Source: Candidatus Zhuqueibacterota bacterium (GTDB taxonomy: Bacteria; Zhuqueibacterota; Zhuqueibacteria; Thermofontimicrobiales; Sulfurfontimicrobiaceae). Taken from it: a DNA stretch of 36,525 nt. Shown piece after piece: positions 25,583 through 34,227 of the stretch. The notes beneath the pieces were generated by a model that had not been told where the DNA came from, did no database searches, and was given only the letters and a program-made list of their open reading frames with translations. A program made the position numbers and the translations under genes. The DNA is taken from the NCBI GenBank assembly GCA_016927835.1, contig JAFGMA010000252.1, positions 1-36,525 on the forward strand, read 5' to 3'. Positions within the stretch are counted from its first letter, which is position 1; every line of letters starts with the position of its first letter.

Positions 25583-26125
25583 ATGATCATAAATATAATC
25601 GGCGGCTGCGACGATCTGATAATGAGCCAGAGCGAGTTAAATGCGTACATTGAAAACTATGTATCCGAACTGAAACAAGATGAAGATGAACTCCATTCAG
25701 GAGCGACTAAATGTGGTATTTGCGAAGCAGCATCTCTGGCTGCGCAAAAATATAAATTACGAATTGAAGGCTTTGTTGCATCGATTGCTATCAAAAAAGG
25801 TATCCTGGATCCCAATTATGATCGAATTAACATCATCAAAGGTAACTGGGGGGATGAAATTATACCGTGCATCAGTGAATTCGAAAAGCGTGGCAAGGAG
25901 CGCGTTCTAACACTCTGTTTCGATGGCGGCAACCTCACGAAGCGCTTCGCAGAAGAACTTATCCGTCGTAATTTTTCTGTGCTGCTCATCAAGGGCAGCA
26001 AGCGCGCAACTGATGAATTAATAAAAGAATATTCAGGCAAGGAAAATGTCTTTGTTGCGGATCTCGATGATGTCGCGGCAGTACATCGGATCATTTCAGA
26101 GCACAAAGCAAAAGGCGAGAGTTGA
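25583..26125 (+). CDS. SLOG/LSDAT-like nucleotide-binding protein
   Basis: 180 residues, a single Rossmann-like domain. Recognisable segments are an N-terminal IGGCDDLI loop, LHSGATKCGICEAASLAA, IIKGNWGDEI, VLTLCFDGGNLTKRFAEEL and LLIKGSKRATDELIKEY. The last resembles the GSGRAxDLI segment of TRPM-type LSDAT domains in the SLOG superfamily, which bind nucleotide-derived ligands. No transmembrane segment or signal peptide. AAAGGA lies upstream of ATG and the gap to the membrane TPR gene is 19 bases, so they form an operon. Conserved Cys and Gly residues (CGIC) could add metal or redox chemistry. The assignment rests on motif resemblance, not on a profile search; a lysine-decarboxylase-like relative is the main alternative. 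Confidence 0.6.
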   Translation: MIINIIGGCDDLIMSQSELNAYIENYVSELKQDEDELHSGATKCGICEAASLAAQKYKLRIEGFVASIAIKKGILDPNYDRINIIKGNWGDEIIPCISEFEKRGKERVLTLCFDGGNLTKRFAEELIRRNFSVLLIKGSKRATDELIKEYSGKENVFVADLDDVAAVHRIISEHKAKGES

Positions 26126-26167
26126 GCTTAACAATATGTATTTAAAGCACGTTCGGCTTTGACTGTG

Positions 26168-26541
26168 TCACTTTATTTTTTTCATCGCCCGAATTTCAAT
26201 CACCCTGCCAATCACCACCCCATTGCCAAAAGTCACCCGCATACCGCATTTCGCCAGCATATCTTCCCAGATATCGCCCCAACCCCAGGTTGCACCTTCG
26301 ATGACTGTGGTGAAAGGCGATAAGCCGTGCCTATCGAACCACCTGCCCCTGACTTCAACCTTGCCACCACCGAGTGCCCTGATGGTGTATTTTGACCTCT
26401 TTGTGACTAAAATTACCCCATACCCTCGTGAAAATCATCGCGCAACAGGATAGATTGAGAGGTTTTTGAATCGACAATCGTAATCAAATCATCATCCGCG
26501 GAATTGACCGTGCAATCATCTGTTACATTTTTATCTTTCAT
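26168..26541 (-). pseudogene. Unrecognised small gene broken by one frameshift
   Basis: From ATG 26541 the frame reads KDKNVTDDC, DLITIVDSKTSQSILLRDDF, HEGMG and stops at a TAA. One base back, the frame continues VILVTKRSKYTIRALGGGK, EVRGRWFDRHGLSPFTTVIEG, WGWGDIWEDMLAKCGMRVTFG to TGA at 26168. The join lies in a run of four G; one more G would give a continuous product of 124 residues. The amino-acid composition is plainly protein-like in both halves. I do not recognise the family. The upstream GGGAAG could serve as ribosome site. It is either a homopolymer sequencing error or a genuine frameshift. Confidence 0.65.
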
Positions 26542-26905
26542 TTTCTTCCCGACACTTTTCTGATCAGCCTTGCTCCGCACCGGAACTTTGCCAGAATTGC
26601 ATTCCTGGAACGGCTTAAACTATTTCCATCCAAAGTTCCGCACGAACCACCGGAATCAATTTAAGTATCGACCAATTGCGTAAAAAAATTACAGCGACTT
26701 ATTTTTCCGGAACGCTGCGCGCCGTTGAAGTGCATCAGTCTTTCGTTTCGAGCATGCATTTCCACAAATTCATGCCCGCCAGAAAATTCGATTGCATTTT
26801 CGGAAATTAATCTTTATTTTATGAGTCACATAAGGGATTTTGCCATTTTTGAATTCAGCTATTTCAGCATGTTGTCGTTTAAACGAAACAGGAGCTAAAG
26901 AAGAT
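26542..26905. other. Intergenic region, nothing supported
   Basis: Between the divergent minus-strand gene and ftcD. No gene, hairpin or repeat could be supported. It should contain the ftcD promoter. Confidence 0.4.
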
Positions 26906-28588
26906 ATGCCAAAACTGGTTGAATGCGTACCGAATTTCAGCGAAGGCAGGGATAAAACTGTCATCGGGGCAATCACTAAAGAAATCGAAACAACTGAGGG
27001 TGTGAAATTATTGGATGTCGATCCGGGCGCGGACACCAATCGCACGGTTGTGACATTTATCGGGACGCCTGAAGGCGTGAAGGAAGCCGCCTTCAAAGCG
27101 ATAAAGAAAGCCGGTGAACTCATCGACATGCGGAAACACCGGGGAGCACATGCCAGGCTGGGCGCAACCGATGTCTGCCCATTTGTCCCGGTTTCGGATG
27201 TTACCATGAACGATTGCGTGCAAATCGCCAAGGCGCTCGGAAAACGTGTTGCCGATGAACTGGGAATTCCGGTCTATTTGTATGAATCCGCCGCCACCCG
27301 GAAGGAACGCCAAAACCTCGCCGATATCCGGAAAGGCGAATACGAAGGCTTGCCTGAAAAATTGAAAGATCCGGTGTGGCAACCCGATTTTGGTGAGGCA
27401 AAATTTAATCCGCGGTCGGGTGCAACCGTCATCGGTGCGCGCGAATTTTTAATCGCATATAATGTGAATTTGAATACGCGCGATCGAAAGCTCGCACACG
27501 ATATTGCGCTGTCAATTCGTGAAGCGGGACGTGCCAGCCGAGATGAAAATGGTCAAATCGTGCGCGATGAACAGGGCATTGCAATTAAAACGCCAGGCAT
27601 ACTGAAAGCTGTGAAAGCCGTCGGGTGGTATATCGACGAGTATGAGCAAGCTCAGATTTCCATGAACCTCGTGAATTATAAAATTACTCCTCCGCATGTG
27701 GCATTCGATGAAATTTGCAGGTTAGCAGCACAAAAGGGACTACGGGTCACCGGCAGCGAGTTGGTTGGACTCATTCCGTTGCAGGCGATGCTCGAAGCGG
27801 GCAAATATTATTTGCTGAAGCAGGGCAAATCGCCGGGTGTACCGGAAAAAGAGTTGATAAAGGTCGCCATCAAAAGCCTTGGATTGAATGATATCGCTGA
27901 GTTCGATCCCGATAAGAAGATCATTGAATACCAATTCGGTGCTCGATTTGGTCCGTTGGCATCGATGCGGGTTGCTGATTTTGCCGATGAAACATCGACA
28001 GATTCGCCGGCGCCTGGCGGAGGCAGCGTATCTGCGCTCGCCGGATCTATGGGCGCGGCATTGACATCGATGGTCGCTAATCTTACACTGGGCAAAGCAG
28101 GCACCGAAACCGAATTCGATGAATTAAAAGAAGTTGCATTGCGCGCTCAACACATCAAAGACGAGTTGCTGCGGGCAATTGACCGCGATACCGATGCGTT
28201 CAATCGTGTGATGGATGCCTTCAGGCTGCCGAAAGGTTCCGCGCAACAGCAAGCTGAACGCGAGCAAGCGATCCAGGATGCAACCAAGCAAGCTGCATTG
28301 GTACCGTTGAATGTGATGCAAACCGCCAATCAAAGCCTCGAACAGGTGCTGATAGTCGCGGGAAAGGGATTGGAAAATGTGCTCAGCGATTCCGGTGTTG
28401 CCGCCATCATGTCGCGCGCCTGTGCTGAGGGCGCCTTCCTCAACGTCACGATCAACTTGAAAGGGATCGCCGATTCCGCATTCAATGAAGAAACACTGAA
28501 TGAGGCGAATCGTCTGCTCGCGCTTATCCGCATAAATGAGAAAAAAGCCCTGGATTTGGTTGAAAGCCGCATGAATGGATCACGTTGA
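26906..28588 (+). CDS. ftcD: Bifunctional glutamate formimidoyltransferase / formimidoyltetrahydrofolate cyclodeaminase
   Basis: 560 residues, close to the mammalian-type FTCD fusion (about 540). It moves a formimino group from formiminoglutamate to tetrahydrofolate, then releases ammonia to give methenyl-THF, so histidine breakdown feeds one-carbon metabolism. The N-terminal transferase opens PKLVECVPNFSEGRD and carries HRGAHARLGATDVCPFVPV with its catalytic-site His residues; a second sub-domain runs to about 320. From about 370 the cyclodeaminase begins with TDSPAPGGGSVSALAGSMG. Both halves look complete. The ATG at 26906 has GGAG 11 bases upstream. No hut genes adjoin. The downstream carboxypeptidase overlaps or abuts its end, so they are probably co-transcribed. 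Confidence 0.95.
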   Translation: MPKLVECVPNFSEGRDKTVIGAITKEIETTEGVKLLDVDPGADTNRTVVTFIGTPEGVKEAAFKAIKKAGELIDMRKHRGAHARLGATDVCPFVPVSDVTMNDCVQIAKALGKRVADELGIPVYLYESAATRKERQNLADIRKGEYEGLPEKLKDPVWQPDFGEAKFNPRSGATVIGAREFLIAYNVNLNTRDRKLAHDIALSIREAGRASRDENGQIVRDEQGIAIKTPGILKAVKAVGWYIDEYEQAQISMNLVNYKITPPHVAFDEICRLAAQKGLRVTGSELVGLIPLQAMLEAGKYYLLKQGKSPGVPEKELIKVAIKSLGLNDIAEFDPDKKIIEYQFGARFGPLASMRVADFADETSTDSPAPGGGSVSALAGSMGAALTSMVANLTLGKAGTETEFDELKEVALRAQHIKDELLRAIDRDTDAFNRVMDAFRLPKGSAQQQAEREQAIQDATKQAALVPLNVMQTANQSLEQVLIVAGKGLENVLSDSGVAAIMSRACAEGAFLNVTINLKGIADSAFNEETLNEANRLLALIRINEKKALDLVESRMNGSR

Positions 28589-28610
28589 TGTTAGTCTGGT
28601 GAAGCAGGTG

Positions 28611-30101
28611 ATGATGATATTCCTTGTAAAATTTCAACGCAGCTTGTTTTTGCTTTCAATCCTGGCTTTGCAGATGCTCCCGGCTGCGATAGCACAGGAA
28701 AATGAGGTTGTCGACACCATTCCGGTGCGAATCTCGTATACATCCAAAGCGCAGGAAGCCCGCCTTAAACAAATTGTACTTGAAAAATATAAAGCTGCGA
28801 TTGAGGAAGAGAAACAAAATCATTACTTTGAAACAAGATTAACCTGGGAGCAAATCATCTACCTCCGTCTTAAGAATTATGACGTCGCCCTCGTCTTCAC
28901 CCTTGCTTCGAATGAAATCAGTCCGGCATATCACACTTATTCAGAACTCGTGCATGAATTGGATAGCCTGGCTGAGCGCTATCCCCGGCTTATACGCCTC
29001 AAACAGATCGGCAGCAGCACCAGCCGTAAGGTTCCAATCTGGGCGGCTAAGCTTTCGGATAACCCGATTTACGAAGAAGATGAACCGGCAGTGTTGATCA
29101 CCGGCGTTCACCACGCACGGGAACCTTTGGGTGCAGAGATTTGTTTATATTTAATCAAATATTTTTGCGGACATTACGAGCACGATGCCCAGATTAAACA
29201 ATGGCTTGATGCAACAGAGATATGGCTTGTACCGGTTCTGAATCCGGACGGACTTGACCTCGCCCTTAATCCTGATCGCAGGTTGGGGTGGTGGCGAAAA
29301 AATTGTCGTGACAACAATCGGAACGGTCGATTTGATTCGGATAGCGATGGCGTTGATTTAAACCGAAATTACGATTTCAACTGGTCTGACGGCATCTCCG
29401 ACGTGACAAGCCTGTACTTCAAAGGAGCGGAGCCGTTTTCCGAGCAGGAAACCCGGGCTATTCGAGATCTGGCATTTCAGCAAAATTTCATCGTAATACT
29501 CGATTATCACAGTTTCGGTGAAGCCATTTTATATCCCTGGGGAAATTTTTACAAGGCGCCGGAACAAAATCTTATCCAGGATATTGCCCGGAAATTCGCC
29601 GCATGCATTTCGAAGTTGGGCGGGCAATCAGCTTACGATGTCATTCCGCTCGATGCACGGATGGGGCAAAGTTCTGTCTGGTATTATGCAGAGCTAAACG
29701 CCCTGGCATATATTATCGAAACTGCTGATGAATACTATCCGCCGACGGAGCGAATTCAACCAATATGCAAACAAAATCTGAAAGGCATCAGGTACATCCT
29801 TGAAAGGCTTCACACCTCAAGGCTGTGCGGGCACATCCGCGACGCGGAAACCGGAATGCCGCTGGTGGCGCAGGTTAAAATAAGCGATTTGAATCGGGTA
29901 TATACCAAGCCCCGTCAAAGCGATGCCCGATGGGGACGATATGATAAGATTCTGTATCCGGGAACCTATTCAATCACATTTTCAGCTCTCGGATACAAAT
30001 CAAAAAAGATTCCGAAAATTGTTATTCATGAAGATAAGCCCACAGTTTTAGATGTCGAGCTATTTGAAGAGCGACCTGAACGACCATTGGGAAATTATTA
30101 G
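28611..30101 (+). CDS. Exported M14-family zinc carboxypeptidase
   Basis: 496 residues. A signal peptide (LFLLSILALQMLPAAIAQ) precedes the mature protein. The zinc ligands are H168 and E171 (HHAREP) and H300 (DYHSFGE); the general base is E370 (IIETADEYY). NRNYDFNW supplies the substrate-binding Asn/Arg segment. After the peptidase domain, about residues 400-490 (LCGHIRDAETGMPLVAQVKI and FSALGYKSKKI) form a CarboxypepD_reg-like beta-sandwich. It should cleave C-terminal residues from peptides in the periplasm or outside. In-frame start codons occur at 28575, 28611 and 28614; an upstream choice would overlap ftcD by 14 bases. The sugar kinase gene follows after 20 bases. Confidence 0.93.
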   Translation: MMIFLVKFQRSLFLLSILALQMLPAAIAQENEVVDTIPVRISYTSKAQEARLKQIVLEKYKAAIEEEKQNHYFETRLTWEQIIYLRLKNYDVALVFTLASNEISPAYHTYSELVHELDSLAERYPRLIRLKQIGSSTSRKVPIWAAKLSDNPIYEEDEPAVLITGVHHAREPLGAEICLYLIKYFCGHYEHDAQIKQWLDATEIWLVPVLNPDGLDLALNPDRRLGWWRKNCRDNNRNGRFDSDSDGVDLNRNYDFNWSDGISDVTSLYFKGAEPFSEQETRAIRDLAFQQNFIVILDYHSFGEAILYPWGNFYKAPEQNLIQDIARKFAACISKLGGQSAYDVIPLDARMGQSSVWYYAELNALAYIIETADEYYPPTERIQPICKQNLKGIRYILERLHTSRLCGHIRDAETGMPLVAQVKISDLNRVYTKPRQSDARWGRYDKILYPGTYSITFSALGYKSKKIPKIVIHEDKPTVLDVELFEERPERPLGNY

Positions 30102-30121
30102 GCAGAGGATGAATAAAAAAT

Positions 30122-31024
30122 ATGCAGTTTGATTGCGTCGGATTCGGACTTTGTGCATCGGATTATTTATGCCTGCTGCCTGAATATCCCGCCCTCGATC
30201 AAAAAACCGAGTTGATTGCGTTTGCCAAAAACGGGGGTGGTCCTGTGCCGACCGCAATGGTCACGCTTGCCAGGCTGGGCGCCAGGTCGGCTTTCATCGG
30301 AAAGGTCGGCGATGATGCTGAAGGTCGCTACATCATTGATGAATTGCAAAAAGAAGGCGTCGACACCGGTGGCGTACGCATAGATCCCGAATCCGCAACG
30401 CCACAAGCATTCATCTGGATCGATAATCCAAGCGGCAAAAAAACGATTGCCCTGAATCGTACAGGCATCTCTGCATTTAAAGCAACCGAATTGAATGAGC
30501 GTTTAATTTGCAGCGGCAGGATTTTGCATCTGGATGGTCGGGAAGTAGAGCCATCGCTGCTTGCAGCCGAATGTGCGCGCAAAGCAGGACGCACGGTGGT
30601 TATGGATGTCGGTAGTCTGCGCCCGCGAATTGAATCTCTTTTAAGCATGGTAGACTATCCGGTGGTGTCGGAAAATTTTGTATTACAATATTTCGGCCGG
30701 ATTGATCATGCTCAAGCTGCAGAGAAGCTGCTTCAGTTCGGATGCAGTGCCGCGGTCGTCACCTGTGGAAATAGAGGCTGTTTTGGTGCCACAAAATCCG
30801 GGATTATCTTTCAACCCGCCTTCGATGTGAACGTTGTCGATACAACCGGCGCTGGAGATGTTTTTCACGGTGCATTCATTTATGGTCTTTTGCAAAAATG
30901 GGAACTGGCATCAACACTGCGATTCGCCAGCGCGGTCGCTGCACTTAAATGCACTCAATTGGGAGGAAGAACCGGCATTCCAAACCTGGAGGGAGTCGAA
31001 TCTTTTCTCAATACTCATAACTAA
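30122..31024 (+). CDS. PfkB-family carbohydrate kinase
   Basis: 300 residues, the usual size. The N-terminal glycine-rich segment GGGPVPTAMVTLARLGA and GKVGDDAEG form the PfkB signature 1 area, and DTTGAGDVFHGAF (from D240; catalytic D246) is signature 2. The domain therefore phosphorylates a sugar or nucleoside hydroxyl using ATP. Substrate cannot be read from sequence; the overall look is closer to the sulfofructose/ribokinase-like branch than to fructokinases. It is cytosolic. It sits 20 bases after the carboxypeptidase and 54 before an exported parvulin gene, all co-oriented, but the functions do not obviously connect. Confidence 0.92.
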   Translation: MQFDCVGFGLCASDYLCLLPEYPALDQKTELIAFAKNGGGPVPTAMVTLARLGARSAFIGKVGDDAEGRYIIDELQKEGVDTGGVRIDPESATPQAFIWIDNPSGKKTIALNRTGISAFKATELNERLICSGRILHLDGREVEPSLLAAECARKAGRTVVMDVGSLRPRIESLLSMVDYPVVSENFVLQYFGRIDHAQAAEKLLQFGCSAAVVTCGNRGCFGATKSGIIFQPAFDVNVVDTTGAGDVFHGAFIYGLLQKWELASTLRFASAVAALKCTQLGGRTGIPNLEGVESFLNTHN

Positions 31025-31078
31025 CCAAAACCCAACTTCCGAGTCGCTACTCTGAAGATGAAAAGGAGAAAATGATTT

Positions 31079-31648
31079 ATGAAACGCGTACATTGGTTCG
31101 TCATCATCATTTTTGCATTGAATTTTTTTATTTTAAAAACGATTACCGTTGCGCAATCGGATTCGCAGCAGAATGCCCCTAAATTGCTATATGTGAAAAC
31201 CGATAAGGAAAATTTGCGGCTTTCACCGAATGGAACCATCATCGGGCAGGTCGATAAAAGCACCGAATTAAACCTTTTGGACCAGAAGGGGAAATGGGTT
31301 AAAGTCGCTATTGTGGCGTGGATGTGGGAACCTTCCACAACCGAAGATAAAGGAGCAACCCTGGGACCTCAATACAAGGCATCTATTATCATGCTGGAAA
31401 CTCTCGAGGATGCTCAAAGTGTGTTGACACGGTTGAAAGCCGGTGAGGATTTTGGGGTGCTTGCGAAAGGGAAATCCATCCATCCTACCGCCGCGAAGGA
31501 CGGTGATTTGGGATTTTTCAGGAAAGGTGATTTTTCCCCAGAATTCGAACGCGCGATTTTTGCCGTCCAAAAAGGGCAAACGACCGGAATCGTGGAAGTC
31601 AAGCTGCAGGATAAAATTTATTTTTGCATTTTTAAACGTACCCAGTAA
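31079..31648 (+). CDS. Exported SH3-like plus parvulin-type (PpiC) protein
   Basis: 189 residues. After a signal peptide (HWFVIIIFALNFFILKTITVAQ) a small SH3-like domain is seen (VKTDKENLRLSPNGTIIGQV, GKWVKVAI), typical of bacterial SH3 modules that bind peptidoglycan or protein. The C-terminal 90 residues carry the parvulin pattern: AQSVLTRLKAGEDFGVLAKG, DGDLGFFRKGDFSPEFERAIF and GQTTGIVE. The usual long N-terminal chaperone arms are absent. It would catalyse or assist prolyl isomerisation in periplasmic folding. The order SH3-parvulin in one short exported protein is unusual compared with PpiD/SurA. Start has AAAGGAG upstream. Confidence 0.85.
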   Translation: MKRVHWFVIIIFALNFFILKTITVAQSDSQQNAPKLLYVKTDKENLRLSPNGTIIGQVDKSTELNLLDQKGKWVKVAIVAWMWEPSTTEDKGATLGPQYKASIIMLETLEDAQSVLTRLKAGEDFGVLAKGKSIHPTAAKDGDLGFFRKGDFSPEFERAIFAVQKGQTTGIVEVKLQDKIYFCIFKRTQ

Positions 31649-31649
31649 G

Positions 31650-31991
31650 AGCCTATCCGAAAACCTGATTTAAAGACTGAATTGGATTAGGCAAAAACTG
31701 TCGTTCCCGATTAACCGATCTCGGGATTGACGCGGACGAAAAGTCAAGGAGGGTTTTCGGATAGGCTTGAAACCGGTTCAGTCTGGCGGGAGCTCCGGGC
31801 GAATTGAACGGTATCAGGTAATTGCGAGTTGCGCCTGAATGTCGGGCTTTCGCACGAAGCCCCTGGCAGCGAAACCGCTTTTAGCAAGTATCTTAACGTC
31901 ATTTCCCTGGTAAAAATAGAATTTGAACTGAAAAAGGAATGTATGTGAGGTGATGCTCCCGGATGGGGAACGTAAATGATAATTAAAGGAT
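31650..31991. repeat. Inverted-repeat element (31650-31767) and gene-free spacer
   Basis: AGCCTATCCGAAAACC at 31650-31665 is the perfect inverse of GGTTTTCGGATAGGCT at 31752-31767, enclosing about 86 non-coding bases. A truncated copy of the left part lies at 12360-12419. Bases 31768-31991 show no gene. The element could also serve as a transcript end for the parvulin gene, since the stem starts two bases after its stop. Confidence 0.75.
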
Positions 31992-32702
31992 TTATGATTT
32001 TCGAGTCTGAATCAATTCATAATTGACATCCCGTAAAATATCGGTGATTGAGGAGTGGAAAATTGTCAGGCGGTATCGGCTGAGGGTTTGCCCCCGTTTT
32101 AATTCAGGGATGATAAACAGACTGGCAAACAGCGATTTACGGACGCGCTTCAACGCTGCCAGAACGAGCCCTCGCGGCGCTTCGAATTTTGCATCGAAAT
32201 TGTAATATCCGGCATGGATAAGTTTGCTCATCGCTTCCATCAATCCGCGTTGGAAAACCACCACCGGATCTTCTTCATTTTCAATCTCAATATTCTTCAT
32301 TGAATTAAGAACTTCATTCAATAATTCATGCAGCTTTTTGAAAAGCGGATGTGCCTGGCGTTCATCTTCTGCATCTTCATCCATGAAATCGGCTTCCCAA
32401 CTTCCGTACTGCTTTTCTAAAATATCGTCGATTTCATAATTCTCATCATCGTCCTCTTCCTCAAAATCAAACGCCTCATCATCCTCAAATTCAGAGATGT
32501 CCCAACCCATCTCCTTGAAAGCATTTCGGATGCCTTCTTCAGTATGACCATACTTATTTAAAAGCTCCTCAAACCGCTTATGCCGTTCGTCTTCCTCCTG
32601 AAAATAGGCTTCCCATTGATTCTCGTCCCAATCATTAGGATTTTCGTCGTCGGCATCATGATCGAAATCGTCAAAATCACCGAAACCGGGACCGTCGCTC
32701 AT
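31992..32702 (-). CDS. Highly acidic hypothetical protein
   Basis: 236 residues starting at ATG 32702, with AGAGGAA upstream; the much longer open frame to 32882 is unlikely. Residues 1-120 are extremely rich in Asp and Glu (DFDDFDHDADDENPNDWDE, FDFEEEDDDENYEIDD) and probably disordered or ion/protein-binding. The C-terminal half (HPLFKKLHELLNEVLNSM, GYYNFDAKFEAPRGLVLAAL and RVRKSLFASL) looks like an ordered helical domain. I recognise no family. There is no signal peptide. The 345-base spacer upstream separates it from the glycosyltransferase-like gene. Confidence 0.75.
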   Translation of the reverse strand: MSDGPGFGDFDDFDHDADDENPNDWDENQWEAYFQEEDERHKRFEELLNKYGHTEEGIRNAFKEMGWDISEFEDDEAFDFEEEDDDENYEIDDILEKQYGSWEADFMDEDAEDERQAHPLFKKLHELLNEVLNSMKNIEIENEEDPVVVFQRGLMEAMSKLIHAGYYNFDAKFEAPRGLVLAALKRVRKSLFASLFIIPELKRGQTLSRYRLTIFHSSITDILRDVNYELIQTRKS

Positions 32703-33047
32703 GGTTGTTCCTCTGGTTGATTCACAAAAAATTTCTGCAAACAGAACATGTACATGATAATAATATTTTTTTAAAAAATCAAATAAAAAATAAGCAATTG
32801 GAAATAAAGTTGTTTGGGCGGTCACCGGTGTTCCTGGTGTGCTGCCTGAACTGAATTCGCAAACTGGCATGTGAGGATACAAATTCTTAAGAAAATTTGA
32901 GAGGGAATATTCGAATAAATGGCACGAAATATTTGGCTCCCGGGGATTTTGAGCGAGCGTTGCACTGGCACATCAGCGGGTGACCGTTACAGACGCGAAT
33001 TCATCTCGTGCTGTAAGCTGCACCCTTTCTGACGTCACAATTTGTTG
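32703..33047. other. Intergenic region, nothing supported
   Basis: It lies between two minus-strand genes. There is an 8-bp palindrome TGACGTCA at about 33029-33036 but no gene or clear terminator. Confidence 0.4.
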
Positions 33048-33485
33048 TCAATCTTCGAGTGCAAGCTGCTTCCTGTCATAGACTTCATTCAGATGATCCT
33101 TGAATTCATCGTAATCATTTGCAATAAGCAAATTTTTGAAGCCATTTTCCCTGAGCTTCACTTCCGGGTACATGATGATTGGCTTGGTCGTTGCCAACTG
33201 AAATTCAACATTTCGAATCAAATTGTCAGAAGGCTCCGGCTTTTTGGGTTTCAAGGGCAATAGCCAGACATCGAGTGCGCTCTGGGCTTCAGGGTGCGCG
33301 CAATATTCCTCCTGCGATATGAAGTATATATTTTTGTATTTATTTAACCTGGAAATATCGCGATTCACATCGCCGAAAAATACAAACGCCCATTCCCTGC
33401 AACGATTTGCAACAAATTCAACCAGATTAACATTCACTGATTCATCGAAATTTCCCCAGAAACCGGCAATCGGTTGTTTTTCCAT
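33048..33485 (-). CDS. Half-length glycosyltransferase-like protein (GT-B C-terminal domain)
   Basis: 145 residues. The pattern GFWGNFDESVNVNLVEFVANR, WAFVFFGDV, NIYFISQEEY, DVWLLPLKP, DNLIRNVEFQLATTKPIIM follows the C-terminal, sugar-nucleotide-binding half of GT4-like enzymes (usually 350-400 residues), including the final E-x-L-A/T-T-K-P element. The N-terminal acceptor domain is absent. The start is credible (GGAG eight bases before ATG), so this may be a deliberately stand-alone domain or a truncated gene. It follows a degenerate CpsD-like kinase by 20 bases, a neighbour that makes surface polysaccharide a plausible context. Confidence 0.65.
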   Translation of the reverse strand: MEKQPIAGFWGNFDESVNVNLVEFVANRCREWAFVFFGDVNRDISRLNKYKNIYFISQEEYCAHPEAQSALDVWLLPLKPKKPEPSDNLIRNVEFQLATTKPIIMYPEVKLRENGFKNLLIANDYDEFKDHLNEVYDRKQLALED

Positions 33486-33505
33486 TTGAGTAGTCTCCGC
33501 AAAAT

Positions 33506-34227
33506 TTATGCTGATAAAACGTTAATTTTATATTCTGATAATTTCTGATATGCCGACATGATCGAATCAGCCGGGCTTTGGTTGGTGTAAATCAGCAACA
33601 CTGCGCTGTTTACGATATTCGCGATTCGCAGGGTATCATCGCGCAGGTTGATGCTGGGCGTGTCCAGCAGAACCAGCTCAAAAGCGATCTCGAAAATTTT
33701 AATCAACTCCCTGAAATGGGAGAATTCAAACAGCGTCCCCGAATCCGCAGTTTCGATGCCGCTATTCAGTATAAACAAATTCGATTTTCAGTTTTTTGCA
33801 GCACTTCATTGATCCCCGCCTGGTTATGGACCAACTGGATTAATCCTCTGTTTTCGCCATTCGGTGTTTTAACGTACTTCGCAGGATTTGCCAAATTGCA
33901 GTCAACCAGCAAAATTCGTTGATCCCCGGAATATTCAACAGACGATGCCAGTTTGAAGCTGATTTCCCTGAAATCTTTCAAATCGATTATCGGCGTGATG
34001 ATCAGGCTCTTCAAACGCTGGTATCTGATTCCGTGCAAAATCCGCTGTTTAATTCGACGGAATGCTTCATTTAATTCAGGGGAAACGATAAGCTGTTTCT
34101 CCCTCTGCTCCACTCGCTGATGTGCCTGATATGCGGAAGCACTATGAGTGTTGATTTCATCGAGAATATATTTAATGTCTAAATATTCAATTGCTTCACC
34201 GATTTGTGTCTTGCATTGGTTGTCCAT
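33506..34227 (-). pseudogene. CpsD/CapB-like BY-kinase homologue without P-loop, frameshifted
   Basis: Two frames join near 33775. The first (from ATG 34227, GGAG upstream) has SPELNEAFRRIKQRILHGI, SLIITPIIDLKDFREISFK, RILLVDCNLANPAKY. The second has FILNSGIETADSG, ELVLLDTPSINLRDD and NSAVLLIYTNQSPAD. Together they match bacterial tyrosine (BY) kinases of the CpsD/Wzc cytosolic domain, with Walker A-prime (LLVDCNL) and Walker B (LVLLDTP) intact. The Walker A lysine loop, normally GEGKST, is replaced by DLKDFRE, so ATP binding and kinase activity are unlikely. A one-base deletion breaks the frame. No tyrosine cluster is present at the C-terminus. Either a decayed kinase or a pseudokinase regulator with a sequencing error. 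Confidence 0.75.
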
